Source of the DNA: Lachancea mirantina
Taxonomy: Eukaryota > Ascomycota > Saccharomycetes > Saccharomycetales > Saccharomycetaceae
NCBI GenBank assembly: GCA_900074745.1
Contig: LT598469.1
Coordinates: 372,001-436,000 of the forward strand
Length of the DNA: 64,000 nt
Reading direction: 5' to 3'
Shown here piece after piece: positions 9,540 through 18,732 of the stretch. A model generated the notes under the pieces. That model searched no databases, was not told the DNA's origin, and was given only the letters and a program-made list of their open reading frames with translations. Made by a program: the position numbers and the translations under genes. How positions within the stretch are numbered: the stretch's first letter is position 1; the number at the start of each line of letters is the position of its first letter.

Positions 9540-9575
9540 GAGTCATTCTACGAAGAGTCATAATTTCAAGAGTCA
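9540..9575. promoter_or_regulatory. Three Gcn4-type GAGTCA cores in the SNO1-SNZ1 divergent promoter
   Basis: GAGTCA (reverse TGACTC) occurs at 9540-9545, 9555-9560 and 9570-9575, evenly 15 bp apart, inside the 381-bp SNO1/SNZ1 spacer. TGACTC is the Gcn4 half-plus-core site, and S. cerevisiae SNZ1/SNO1 are known to respond to amino-acid starvation through Gcn4. The even spacing puts successive sites about 1.4 helical turns apart. Confidence 0.75.
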
Positions 9576-9827
9576 CTCTCCAGATTTTGACACCCGCGAG
9601 TTCATCTCAGGCGACTTTTTTCGGTCAAGGTGAGAGTTACCTTGTTGAGTGCAAATATGCGTTAAAGGATCAGGTTCAATACTCACTGGATGTTGAGATC
9701 TATCCATAGTGGGATCTAATTAGAGCCGTATATATTGGGTGCGGGAGAGGAGAGCTGAAGAAGAGTGATGGTAGTAGCTAGAGTTTAGATAGTAGAGTAG
9801 ACAGATCTATTGAGCAGACAGTACACG

Positions 9828-10715
9828 ATGTCAGATTTCAAAGTTAAAGCTGGTTTGGCGCAAATGTTGAAAGGTGGTGTTATTATGGATGTGGTGAACG
9901 CTGAACAAGCCATTATTGCTGAGAGAGCCGGTGCTTGTGCCGTGATGGCTTTGGAACGTATACCTGCCGATATGCGGAAATCGGGTCAAGTGTGCCGGAT
10001 GTCGGATCCTAAGATGATCAAAGAGATCATGGCAAGTGTTTCGATTCCAGTGATGGCCAAAGTCAGAATTGGACACAGCGTTGAAGCCCAAATTTTGGAA
10101 GCACTTGAGATCGACTATATAGACGAAAGTGAAGTGTTAACACCAGCCGACAAAGTGCATCATATTAACAAAAGTGCGTTTAAAGTTCCGTATGTGTGTG
10201 GTGCTAAGAATTTGGGCGAAGCACTAAGACGTATTAACGAAGGTGCCGCCATGATTAGAACTAAAGGTGAGGCTGGTACCGGAGACGTCAGTGAAGCGGT
10301 TAACCACATTACCAAGATTCGTGAAGAGATCGCATGGGCTTCCGAAAACTTGGTCACAGACCAGGATTTCGAAACCAAAGCACAAGAATTGAGAGTTCCA
10401 GTGGAACTTTTGAAAGATACTGTGAAACAAGGTAAATTGCCCGTGGTCAATTTTGCTGCAGGCGGTGTCGCTACGCCAGCTGACGCTGCGTTGCTCATGC
10501 AATTGGGTTGTGACGGTGTCTTTGTGGGTTCTGGTATTTTCAAGGCTTCTAACCCAGAAAAACTCGCCAGAGCCGTTGTTCAAGCTACGACTCATTACCA
10601 AGATCCTGTCAAGTTACTAGAAGTTTCGACGGACTTGGGTGATTTAATGGCAGGTATCAGCATTGATAGTATTAACAAAGCTAATGGTACCAGATTGTCT
10701 GAAATTGGATGGTAA
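9828..10715 (+). CDS. SNZ1: Pyridoxal-5'-phosphate synthase subunit (Snz/PdxS)
   Basis: The protein has 295 aa from the ATG at 9828 ([10 protein letters not shown]); an upstream TTG in frame is rejected, and S. cerevisiae Snz1 is 297 aa. It makes pyridoxal 5'-phosphate from ribose 5-phosphate, glyceraldehyde 3-phosphate and ammonia supplied by the Sno partner, as a TIM-barrel dodecamer. Diagnostic segments are [41 protein letters not shown] (Schiff-base lysine in KVRIGH), [34 protein letters not shown] and [13 protein letters not shown]. Only one SNZ/SNO pair is visible here. It is the counterpart of YMR096W. Confidence 0.97.
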   Translation: MSDFKVKAGLAQMLKGGVIMDVVNAEQAIIAERAGACAVMALERIPADMRKSGQVCRMSDPKMIKEIMASVSIPVMAKVRIGHSVEAQILEALEIDYIDESEVLTPADKVHHINKSAFKVPYVCGAKNLGEALRRINEGAAMIRTKGEAGTGDVSEAVNHITKIREEIAWASENLVTDQDFETKAQELRVPVELLKDTVKQGKLPVVNFAAGGVATPADAALLMQLGCDGVFVGSGIFKASNPEKLARAVVQATTHYQDPVKLLEVSTDLGDLMAGISIDSINKANGTRLSEIGW

Positions 10716-11045
10716 TCAGTCCACATTTTCTTGAAACCGATTAGATAGGTTTGCCGGTTAATTGCATTTTGTTTATGTATAAATAACTTATCTTCGTTAA
10801 TACTCATGAAAGGGAATGTGAATAAATAAAAGCTTTTAATATGCGGATATTTGGGGGATTAATGGTTTAACTTTTCGGTACATTCATCATTATCGTCAAA
10901 TTCTCATCTCAAAGTCATCAATTCAGGATAAATAGCATGTATGCAGCTGGCCAATTGGATTTGGAGCGTGGTCGTTGGAATATAAATGTTTTCGTAAATC
11001 ATATCGTAAAGGTCATTAAAAGGTGATGAGTGGGTTGTTGGTGAA
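10716..11045. other. SNZ1-HAP4 convergent 3' spacer
   Basis: This 330-bp AT-rich region separates the SNZ1 and HAP4 stops and should hold both terminators (for example TATAAATAACTTA near 10779). No RNA gene or repeat is seen. Confidence 0.4.
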
Positions 11046-12773
11046 TTAGTTGGCCTCAAAGCTTCCTATCTCAAGAACGTTCAAATCGGTTTCGTTGCGA
11101 AGTCCAGAGTCGAAGAATTTTTCAGAACGATCTAGGTCTTGTTCGTCCATGAGTTCTTCAAGTGAAGGTGGCATGTAGAGTTCTGTTTTCGTGTTTTCAC
11201 TATCGGATTTGAGTCCCTCGAAAATGGCAGTAGGAGACGCATCTTCTTGTTTTACGAACCAAGAAGGTTGGTTGTCTGTCACGGCGGTGACTTCACTTTT
11301 TTTTTCGGACTGATCTCTCACAGCTTGGTTTACTCCACCAACGTGAGACTCTAGGAAGTTTAGTATACTGAGATCGTCTTCGTTAAAATTCCTTTCGAAA
11401 TTGAATCCAAAATCTTCTTCTTTGATGACATCCAAATGCAAGTCTGCCGGATGATGTAGTAACGTTCCGTTCAAAACGGCAGACGCAGATAACGTGGGTG
11501 CCACATTTGCGGGTTTTTCCAAATGTGGTGGTGTTTCGCTGTGAGTGTCTCCACTGACGTTATCCACAGTGTCATTTTCAAGAGTCTGCTTATGTTTGCC
11601 GTAAAACTCATTAAATTCGTAATCGTCCAGAAATTTCATGGCGTCCGCGGCAGAACTGTAAGGTTTCAAACACGTTGTACCCATCGGGCTAATGCCACTG
11701 CTGTGACCCGCATGGTGTGATGTAGAGCCGGCAAAACTGTTGTTGGTGAGTGACCGCTGTAATCCGGCAGAAAACAACGAACTGGGAGTCGATGATGAGA
11801 ACCCCGTATCCTCGTCGTCGGTAAGCGTAGTTCTCGTACTGTAAACAGATGAGAAGGAATGTGCTTGTCGCATACTGACCGTTGAAATGACACCACTATG
11901 ACGACAATCGTCGTCGTCTTCGTCTTCGAATTTCAGAAATGCGTCTGTCGAATAACATGAGTCTGATGAGTCCAAAAAGGATCTTTTCTTGGTTTCAGGA
12001 GATGGAAGTTGCGCCGTGGGTTGCATTTTGATATCAGCAGGCGTTTCTGAGACACTTGCCGCAGATTTGAGAGTCCATTTCTGTTTCAGCTCTTGCAACG
12101 TGCCAACTAACTGACTAAGATCCTGTTTGAGTTTGTAGTTTTCCAGTTTGAGTTGTTGAATCTCTTTTTTCAGTACTGTTTTGGACGGTTTCTTGGCAGC
12201 TTTCTTCGCTTTGACGTCGGCTACAGTTGTTCCCAGTACAGCAGACACAGCGGACACAGTAGGCGTTACCGTCATCGCGGCAGGGACAACTCCCTGCATC
12301 TTATCGTCAACTTTGTGCAACTCCTGGGGTTCAAGGTCCCTTTTCGTCGCTGGTGACGTGGAGACGATAACGGGAGAAGTCGTAGTAACTCCAGGGGTTA
12401 CGACCCCCGGTGTTGTGGACTTGCTTGCACAGGCGCTAGCAGCACCTTGGGAGCCCTGAGACGAGTGAGATGTTGTCAAATTGGCACTTGTCCCACTGGC
12501 CAACCCATTGCCGTTCGTAACGACATTCCCGCTCCCACTAGACGCGACCCCTCCAGTACCACGCACCGGCGTCGTAGCAGTAGGTTTACGTCCCGGTTTT
12601 GGTCGCGGTGGTAATACCCATTGTTTCGAGGTCCGTATCACGATCCCACTGCTCGTCCTTCGTTTACCATCTCGCGATCCATTTTTCAAGTTCGGTGCAA
12701 TCGTCACATTGTTGGGCCCGCCCGCGCACAATGGCGCCAGATTAGGCTGGATTGGCATATGCTTGATCGGCAT
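11046..12773 (-). CDS. HAP4: Hap4-type activator subunit of the CCAAT-binding complex
   Basis: The protein has 575 aa (S. cerevisiae Hap4, 554). Hap4 docks on Hap2/3/5 at CCAAT boxes and activates respiratory genes. Residues ~47-65 (RTSKQWVLPPRPKPGRKPT) are the conserved Hap4 motif that binds the Hap complex. Residues ~188-232 form a lysine-rich patch followed by a leucine-repeat coiled coil (VLKKEIQQLKLENYKLKQ), which looks like a bZIP or its remnant. The C-terminal half is acidic and hydrophobic (DEDDDDC, NEDDLSILNFLES, EELMDEQDL), fitting transcription activation domains. Ser/Thr/Gly-rich linkers separate these parts. The S. cerevisiae locus is YKL109W, next to SLD2. The upstream spacer to MTG1 is only 251 bp. 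Confidence 0.92.
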   Translation of the reverse strand: MPIKHMPIQPNLAPLCAGGPNNVTIAPNLKNGSRDGKRRTSSGIVIRTSKQWVLPPRPKPGRKPTATTPVRGTGGVASSGSGNVVTNGNGLASGTSANLTTSHSSQGSQGAASACASKSTTPGVVTPGVTTTSPVIVSTSPATKRDLEPQELHKVDDKMQGVVPAAMTVTPTVSAVSAVLGTTVADVKAKKAAKKPSKTVLKKEIQQLKLENYKLKQDLSQLVGTLQELKQKWTLKSAASVSETPADIKMQPTAQLPSPETKKRSFLDSSDSCYSTDAFLKFEDEDDDDCRHSGVISTVSMRQAHSFSSVYSTRTTLTDDEDTGFSSSTPSSLFSAGLQRSLTNNSFAGSTSHHAGHSSGISPMGTTCLKPYSSAADAMKFLDDYEFNEFYGKHKQTLENDTVDNVSGDTHSETPPHLEKPANVAPTLSASAVLNGTLLHHPADLHLDVIKEEDFGFNFERNFNEDDLSILNFLESHVGGVNQAVRDQSEKKSEVTAVTDNQPSWFVKQEDASPTAIFEGLKSDSENTKTELYMPPSLEELMDEQDLDRSEKFFDSGLRNETDLNVLEIGSFEAN

Positions 12774-13024
12774 GGCTCTTGCAATGCTCGATACCGTCGA
12801 TGCCTAAACAAGCCCAGGTTAAGTCCGTCTTTCTCCTAAGGCGTTTTTTATCGGTTCCTAGTTCCAAACGAGGGTCCAAATCGTCAATTATTCTCTTATA
12901 TATACGATTTCCTCCTCGGTGGATGAAAAATTTCGCTCGGAGTGCCAAACCGAAAGTGAGGTGGAAAAAAGTGTTGATAGCTCTTTGAACGAAGGTCCCC
13001 CAAGTTTGGGAACTTTGAGGGACT

Positions 13025-14113
13025 TTAAAGGCCAAATAGTTGATTGCTATTATGGGCCTTGTGGTGATTTCGGGACCGGGTTTGATCGGTGCGCCCGCGC
13101 AACCAGGGGTCTATGAGGGATCGTTCCGTGTCGACTAGCCTGCGGTAATCGAATTCTTGGTCGTTCAGTAAAGGTTCGATGTCGAACGAGATTCTCGGTG
13201 TGTTTGGAGCGGTTTGACGCCATTTTTCAAGCCAATATACTGCAGCACCGGTGTCACTGATAATGCGGTGGGAGCGCTTAATGCCTGCAAGCACTCGATT
13301 CACGTCGTTTGTGCGTTTTCCGCCCGTGAGGTGTGTATACGACTCGGGAGCCTGTAGGTTGAGCAAGTACAACAGGTAGTCGGCTTGGATGACCGGATCG
13401 ACGCGATTGCTCTTGACGCAGCCGCACAGACTGAGTGCGAGCATGCGTTGGCGAGTTGCGACGCGCGCTGGTAATGAGACACCAGGAGCGTCGTATAGGA
13501 ACAAGCCCGCACGATGGTTGCCAATACGAACGCATTCGCTTACTTTACGGGTAACGCCGGCCTGGCCTCCGGTCTTAGCAACTTTGCGGTTGCCCTGGGC
13601 GTGGTTCGACACGTAACGAAGCGTGTTGAGCAGTGTGGATTTACCCACGTTCGGCATTCCCACTGCAAGCATTCTATAACCAAGCGGAAGCGCTGTCGCA
13701 CCGACAGAACCGCCCGCAGCAACCGCGTCGTAGTTGTGTTCCAAGATCCTGGTCAAGTTCCGCACCTGACCTGCGTGTCGACAATCCAACGCCATAAACT
13801 GATCCCCCATCTGCGTATGCCAATGTCGAAGTCTGTTTAACGTCGCTGGTGAACACTGATCCACTTTCGTATACACAACAAGTCGCTGAAGCCGTTGCTG
13901 CGCACCATTGCTCACCATCAACGCATCAAATAATGCATTTCGTGTACTCACAGGAGCCCTACTGTCTCTCAATTCTAACAACAAGTTCAATTGCGGTAAA
14001 AGCTCATAAAATCGGTGGATGGCTCGCTGTTGATGTCCTTTAAAATCGGTCAAAGGTATATTATACTCGGGGAATTTGATTCGGGGCACAAAACTAGAAT
14101 AAAATCGACGCAT
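13025..14113 (-). CDS. MTG1: Mitochondrial ribosome-assembly GTPase Mtg1
   Basis: The protein has 362 aa (S. cerevisiae about 367). It is a circularly permuted YlqF/YawG-family GTPase acting in large mitoribosomal subunit assembly at the inner membrane. The permuted order G4-G1-G3 is visible: VVYTKVDQ near residue 85, then GMPNVGKSTLLNTL near residue 155, then LYDAPGVSLPA near residue 210. The N-terminus (MRRFYSSFVPRIKFP) is basic and suits mitochondrial import. Position matches YMR097C. The GC content looks higher than in neighbouring genes, by eye only. Confidence 0.94.
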   Translation of the reverse strand: MRRFYSSFVPRIKFPEYNIPLTDFKGHQQRAIHRFYELLPQLNLLLELRDSRAPVSTRNALFDALMVSNGAQQRLQRLVVYTKVDQCSPATLNRLRHWHTQMGDQFMALDCRHAGQVRNLTRILEHNYDAVAAGGSVGATALPLGYRMLAVGMPNVGKSTLLNTLRYVSNHAQGNRKVAKTGGQAGVTRKVSECVRIGNHRAGLFLYDAPGVSLPARVATRQRMLALSLCGCVKSNRVDPVIQADYLLYLLNLQAPESYTHLTGGKRTNDVNRVLAGIKRSHRIISDTGAAVYWLEKWRQTAPNTPRISFDIEPLLNDQEFDYRRLVDTERSLIDPWLRGRTDQTRSRNHHKAHNSNQLFGL

Positions 14114-14171
14114 TGATGTGTTTGAGCCGTTTCAAAGTTCGAGGTTCGGAGTTTTTCTAGTGTTGAAATAG

Positions 14172-14199
14172 TGAAAAATTTTTGGCGATGCGATGAGCT
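14172..14199. promoter_or_regulatory. RRPE + PAC pair in the MTG1-KTI12 divergent promoter
   Basis: TGAAAAATTT is at 14172-14181 and GCGATGAGCT, an exact extended PAC, at 14190-14199, in the 127-bp spacer. A second RRPE-like AAAAATT follows at 14205. The pair lies 42-69 bp before the KTI12 ATG and predicts growth-regulated expression of KTI12, MTG1 or both. Confidence 0.8.
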
Positions 14200-14240
14200 A
14201 GCTGAAAAATTGAAGTTCGACAAAAACTATAAGAAGAGAG

Positions 14241-15206
14241 ATGCCCTTGATCTTGTTAACTGGGTTCCCGGCTTGCGGTAAAACCACTCAGGCTCGCCAG
14301 CTGGTTTCTGCGCTTCAGGACAAGATCTCGCAAGAGCCAGCGCTCTCAAAATACTCTGTCGTTTACCATTCTGACGAAACGTTGGGTATTAGACATGATG
14401 AGTATCGAACGTCGCAGGACGAAAGACGCTTGAGATCAAAGATCCTGTCCGCAGTGAAACGAGATTTGTCACGCACGCGAATAGTTGTAGTCGATTCGCT
14501 CAACTATATCAAGGGATTCCGCTACCAGTTGCATTGTGAAGTGAAAAATGTTGCCACAACTTATTGTTTGGTTCACGTTATGTGTGCAGGGGAGACGCTT
14601 GCACGGTGGAATAAATCGGGTGATGTGTCGCCTACGGGTGACGCCGACCACCCGGAGACGGCCGGCGTGCCCTGGGACGAAGATCTATTGGCCCAACTCA
14701 TCCAGCGATACGAAGAACCAAATTCGCAGACTCGATGGGATTCACCGCTTATACCTGTACTTGCACCCGAAGACTCGCTTTTTGCACTACGTGAACAAGT
14801 TTTCCGGGTCATTTTCCCACAATTGTACCGTGACGGCAATGATCGCGAAACGTTACGCCTTTTGAACGCTATAAAACCAAACAACTCGACCATCTTAAGA
14901 CCCGCTTCAGCAGTCAATTCCGTGCAAATGCTTGATGCGGAAACTTCAGCCGTGGTCAAGAAAATTGCCGCTGCGTTGCAAATCAATGTGGTTTCGGGTC
15001 CTACGCGTGTATTCGTATCGGAAACCACGGACGTCAACGACCCCAATTGCGTCTTTGTAGAGTTACCTGCCGAAGGTGCGTCTGTCGCGCAATTGCAACG
15101 TATACGGCGGCAGTTTGTCGCACTCAACAGGCTTAGAAGTATTGAAAGGAATCGTGTCGTGTGTCTCTTCGCAGAGTATCTTAACAAAAACCTACGCGAG
15201 TTGTAG
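14241..15206 (+). CDS. KTI12: Elongator-associated protein Kti12
   Basis: The protein has 321 aa (S. cerevisiae 313). Kti12 is a P-loop ATPase, related to PSTK, that binds tRNA and Elongator and is required for wobble-uridine (mcm5/ncm5) modification. The P-loop is at residues 7-15 (GFPACGKTT). The conserved segments VVYHSDETLGI, VVVDSLNYIKGFRYQLHCEVK and ARWNKSG follow. In S. cerevisiae the gene is YKL110C on XI; here it is divergent from the XIII gene MTG1. Its stop lies 42 bp from the ATP25 stop. Confidence 0.95.
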   Translation: MPLILLTGFPACGKTTQARQLVSALQDKISQEPALSKYSVVYHSDETLGIRHDEYRTSQDERRLRSKILSAVKRDLSRTRIVVVDSLNYIKGFRYQLHCEVKNVATTYCLVHVMCAGETLARWNKSGDVSPTGDADHPETAGVPWDEDLLAQLIQRYEEPNSQTRWDSPLIPVLAPEDSLFALREQVFRVIFPQLYRDGNDRETLRLLNAIKPNNSTILRPASAVNSVQMLDAETSAVVKKIAAALQINVVSGPTRVFVSETTDVNDPNCVFVELPAEGASVAQLQRIRRQFVALNRLRSIERNRVVCLFAEYLNKNLREL

Positions 15207-15248
15207 TGACAAGGAATTGGCTATGTACAGTGTAGGGAAGCAAAAGCA

Positions 15249-17027
15249 TTATGCGGTCGTGGCGTTGTCAACGAGATAATTGTACAAATCTTTGTACGCA
15301 ACACCCGAGGGTTCTGCTAGTGAAAACAGTCGTGCCAGCGATGTACGCAATTCCGGTGTGATCTTCACGCCATTGCGTTTGATCCATAGTAAATGGCCCT
15401 CATTGATCAGATATTGCATCCATTGTCGATCGGCAAAATTTGTAAACGTATCGAGGAAAATCGGCCAAGGACGCAAGTCCGCCGTCTTGCCCTGGCATTT
15501 TGCCCAGAAACTGAACAATTTGTTCCAATCATGTCTTTGCGCCAGCAACGTCAATATGTTTTTCACGACTGAGTCCGGAACACGCGCTTGAAACTCCTCG
15601 CTTATAAAGTCTATGAGCTCGTAAACCGCATGCAAGCACACTGTGGTCTTGGAATTAGTGTATCGCATCGTGTCTATGAGCCCACATACGACTTGTTCGT
15701 TCCTGATCACTTCCGGGTTGTTAACTTGGTACAATTTGATTGCGTCGACAACAAGCTTATTGTAAGCGACAAGATCCCAGTAATCGGTAGTCTTATCATC
15801 CTTCAACGTGGCCACCACGGATTGCAAAAATTCGCATAGATCATTTCGCGATAGTTGTCCACCTTGCGCAGCTTTCAAAACTAAGTAATCTGTCAAGAAT
15901 GCTCGCACGGAGGCCCGTTTCGGGGCAGCACAGTTTAATAATTTGAAGAAGTATAGTCTTTGGGACCAATACTCGTCTTGTTCCGCTTTGGACACGTACA
16001 ATGGCCAACAACGATCGAAAATTCGTCTCCAATTGTTCACATCAATCTCCGTTCCTTCCTGTATAGTTTCCAAAGCCTGCGTGACCGATTTAAGCGATCC
16101 AAGTGACGGACTCGAAATGTGTTGGGATGCACGTTTGAAATCTTGTTGTAGCAGCGATTTGTAAACAGAATGGTCCTGAGAAGCAGAAGTCGAGTAAAAT
16201 CGTTGCTGATGTCGCGAAGCAAGTCTTCTAAGTCCGGCCAAGACGTTATCGTCATCGTCTAGCTGTTCACTGGCCTCTGCATCAGGACCACGCTCGTACA
16301 AGTGCCTGTCGCTCTCCGGTGCGTAAAGTTCTTCCAAATTGAGCTCATGTCTCCGGTTTTCGGTCAGAATATTGACAAAAATGCCGTCCACATGGCAATC
16401 AATCATATACCAGCAATCAGAGAGTGCGCTTTGACGCGATAGGGTCGCTTGGGCAGATCTGTTCAAATTTGAGCGTCTTGCGAGCCGCCTTTGCCGTTTC
16501 CGAAGTTCTTTTGCACTAATATTACCTTCCACGTCCCCCACCGTCATGAAAATATTCTTCAACAGCGTGTTTACTTCTACAAAGCTCTTGTGACAATGTT
16601 TGCCGGACTTTCCAGTAGCAAGGACCATAAAATCGCCGATTCGGCTGCACGCGGTGGTGAAGGACTCTTTATCCTGACGCAAATCGAACACCAAAATGTT
16701 TTCCAGTGCAAGCTTGTCACGCAAAAACTCTGTGATTGTTTTCAAGGAATCTGGAGATCCCTGAGGCAACTGGATAGTTTGCAACTGCGTTTGAGGACCT
16801 GATTGAGGCGGTTTTTCCACGACTTGAAGATACCAAGGCACTTGATTTGCTGGAGAAATTTTTGATTGCAAATTGGACACAACATCTGGGCTTGAGTCCT
16901 GCTCTGACCCATTTTCTTTGCCCTTCTTTTGGAAAACAGTTGTTGCACTCAAAAAGCGTCTCGAAACTGCAAAAATGGGCAGAAAACGAACCTTGGAAAG
17001 AGTACGTGCTTGATTGACCCTCCACAT
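15249..17027 (-). CDS. ATP25: Mitochondrial Atp25 (RsfS-like domain plus OLI1 mRNA stability domain)
   Basis: The protein has 592 aa (S. cerevisiae 612). Atp25 is cleaved in mitochondria: the C-terminal half stabilises ATP9/OLI1 mRNA, and the N-terminal half belongs to the ribosome-silencing-factor (RsfS/DUF143) family. The N-terminus is a likely presequence (MWRVNQARTLSKVRFLPIFAVSRRFLS). RsfS-like segments lie at ~105-235 (NILVFDLRQD, DFMVLATGKSGKH, SDCWYMIDCHVDGIFVNILTE, LEELYAP). The C-terminal region from ~280 shows helical features without a recognisable motif. Position matches YMR098C. Confidence 0.93.
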   Translation of the reverse strand: MWRVNQARTLSKVRFLPIFAVSRRFLSATTVFQKKGKENGSEQDSSPDVVSNLQSKISPANQVPWYLQVVEKPPQSGPQTQLQTIQLPQGSPDSLKTITEFLRDKLALENILVFDLRQDKESFTTACSRIGDFMVLATGKSGKHCHKSFVEVNTLLKNIFMTVGDVEGNISAKELRKRQRRLARRSNLNRSAQATLSRQSALSDCWYMIDCHVDGIFVNILTENRRHELNLEELYAPESDRHLYERGPDAEASEQLDDDDNVLAGLRRLASRHQQRFYSTSASQDHSVYKSLLQQDFKRASQHISSPSLGSLKSVTQALETIQEGTEIDVNNWRRIFDRCWPLYVSKAEQDEYWSQRLYFFKLLNCAAPKRASVRAFLTDYLVLKAAQGGQLSRNDLCEFLQSVVATLKDDKTTDYWDLVAYNKLVVDAIKLYQVNNPEVIRNEQVVCGLIDTMRYTNSKTTVCLHAVYELIDFISEEFQARVPDSVVKNILTLLAQRHDWNKLFSFWAKCQGKTADLRPWPIFLDTFTNFADRQWMQYLINEGHLLWIKRNGVKITPELRTSLARLFSLAEPSGVAYKDLYNYLVDNATTA

Positions 17028-17352
17028 ATTGGAACTCGAGTGTTAAACAAAGGATCTCTTCGCCAAAAGTTCCAATTTTGGCACTTTTTTGACATGCGAT
17101 GCCCAGCTTTTGCCAGCGTCAAGAAGCTGAAAAATCAAATTTCAACCATAGCGCCATGTAACCATTTACATAAAAGACGTATAATACAAAATACACATAC
17201 AGTACCGTTCATAATCGAGCTTAGTAGACAAGTAGAAGGACCGCCGGTAAAGCGTGTTCACCACAATACCGGGAAACCCGAATCATATGAAAAAGCACGG
17301 TTTTCGTCTTGCGAAAATCGCGTCACGAGGACGTTGAACAAAAGAGTAGCAA
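17028..17352. other. ABF1-ATP25 tandem spacer
   Basis: These 325 bp hold the ABF1 terminator and the ATP25 promoter. A near-match to the Abf1 site at 17321 (GTCACGAGGACG) has the wrong spacing by one base. Nothing else is recognised. Confidence 0.35.
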
Positions 17353-18732
17353 TTACTGACCACGCAGTTCAGGCTGGATATTCTCGTCCGTGATGTCCTC
17401 TTTGACGCCGTTCTTGTGAAGATGGTGCTGGAGTTGCTGGTCGTGCGAGTTGTGGTGTTGTTGCTGGTTGTGGTGGTGTTCCTGCTGTTGCTGTTGTTGT
17501 TGTTCCTGCTGTTGTTCGACTTCTTTCAAATGGGAACTCAATAAACGCAATTGTTCAGCAACGTCTTGCGGTAGTTTGTTGTCGTCCGCGTCGTGGGCGT
17601 CCTCGAGAGATCCGAGAGCCGGGTCGCTGACCAAAGACGAACGGGTGCCCATTTTGACCGCAGTAGAGATCTTGTTGGCGCGGGACCGTTTCCGGCCTTC
17701 GAGTTCTTCGTCATGGGGGTGATGTTCGTCCTTGAGGTCTTGCAAGCCTCTTTTCTTGACGTCATGGTGAAGAAGTCCTCCCATGGGCGAATGGCTTCCG
17801 TTGGCGCTGATTGCCGCTGCTGCTGCCGCAGCAGCGGACATTGGACTGCTGGGGACGCCGTAAGAGCCGGCTTTCTTTTTTTTCAGCACGAAACGGGCCT
17901 TGTAAGTGGTGATTCTACGTGCGATGTGCGAAAGCAGCGTTTTATCGAGATCTGCGTCAGAAAGTCCGTACCGTTCCTTGAGAATGTCGAGAATTCCGGA
18001 TTCTTCAACGTATTGCGAGACGCGGAACTTGGCGACCGTGTTGTCGTCGTCGTTGCACAGAGATTCAAGGATGGAATCGAATTTGAGATCGTTTTGCAAA
18101 ATACGTGGGATCTTGGTCAGCACGAACTTAGCTAGACTCAAATTGGATTCCAGAGGGTGGTTGTGGTAAGGGTCGATCTTGGTCACCGTGAAGGGACCGC
18201 GCACGGACCCAACATGAGGGTTCCCGTCCGCGACGGCCGCGACAGCGGCCGCGATCGCAGCACTAACTTCGTCGTTGAACTTAGGCGTTCCAGCCTGGTG
18301 CTCGTGGTGGCGATCGTGGTCCTCACGTTTGACCGAGTCGTGGGCGTGATCCTCGTGTCCGTGGCCCTCATGGCCCTCGTGGCCCTCGTGACCTTCGTGG
18401 CCCTCGTGACCCGCGTGCTCGTGCCCGTGTCCCGCCTCCTCACGTACACCCTCTGGCGGTGGGGTCTCGCCTTCGTCGTCGCTGCCATCCTTATGGTGGC
18501 CCGAGTAACTCAACAACACTTTGAAAGGACACGTCTTTAAGTGGCACGCAAACGTAAAATGCTTGTTCCGATGCGAATTCTTCAAAATAACCGGGCATCG
18601 CGCCTGAAACTCGTAATCGTTGACCACATCGTACCATGCCTCCAACGTTGGGAACTGTCGACGCGCTCCTGACTCTGCTCCAGCTGCGAGATCCTTGTTG
18701 ATGATTCCGTGTTTATACTCGTACAGGCTCAT
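17353..18732 (-). CDS. ABF1: General regulatory DNA-binding factor Abf1
   Basis: The protein has 459 aa, much shorter than S. cerevisiae Abf1 (731). Abf1 binds RTCRYNNNNNACG at promoters, origins and silencers and keeps nucleosomes away. Residues ~40-72 hold the unusual Abf1 zinc finger (CPVILKNSHRNKHFTFACHLKTC). After it come a His/Glu/Gly repeat (~115-145), then the conserved second DNA-binding block at ~195-305 (DPYHNHPLESNLSLAKFVLTKIPR, VSQYVEESGILDILKERYGLSDADLDK). An Ala run, a basic patch (EGRKRSRANK) and a long Gln/His tract at ~405-445 end the protein. The shortening falls in low-complexity regions, not in the DNA-binding parts. It is the counterpart of YKL112W. Confidence 0.93.
   Translation of the reverse strand: MSLYEYKHGIINKDLAAGAESGARRQFPTLEAWYDVVNDYEFQARCPVILKNSHRNKHFTFACHLKTCPFKVLLSYSGHHKDGSDDEGETPPPEGVREEAGHGHEHAGHEGHEGHEGHEGHEGHGHEDHAHDSVKREDHDRHHEHQAGTPKFNDEVSAAIAAAVAAVADGNPHVGSVRGPFTVTKIDPYHNHPLESNLSLAKFVLTKIPRILQNDLKFDSILESLCNDDDNTVAKFRVSQYVEESGILDILKERYGLSDADLDKTLLSHIARRITTYKARFVLKKKKAGSYGVPSSPMSAAAAAAAAISANGSHSPMGGLLHHDVKKRGLQDLKDEHHPHDEELEGRKRSRANKISTAVKMGTRSSLVSDPALGSLEDAHDADDNKLPQDVAEQLRLLSSHLKEVEQQQEQQQQQQQEHHHNQQQHHNSHDQQLQHHLHKNGVKEDITDENIQPELRGQ
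17461..17520. repeat. Gln/His-coding trinucleotide tract in ABF1
   Basis: On the minus strand this is a mixed CAG/CAA/CAC run encoding EQQQEQQQQQQQEHHHNQQQ-type sequence. Mixing CAG and CAA limits slippage, so length change is likely slower than in a pure CAG run. It lies in the presumed disordered C-terminus. Confidence 0.8.
18359..18412. repeat. 9-bp minisatellite coding (Gly-His-Glu)n in ABF1
   Basis: A near-perfect 9-bp unit (CCCTCGTGG on the plus strand) is repeated about six times and encodes a GHE/EGH tripeptide series, flanked by further His/Glu-rich sequence. It is likely length-variable between strains. Confidence 0.8.

Noticed and set aside
14573-15187. 204-codon minus-strand ORF inside KTI12
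   Set aside because: Antisense shadow of KTI12; Ser/Arg-rich with no domain.
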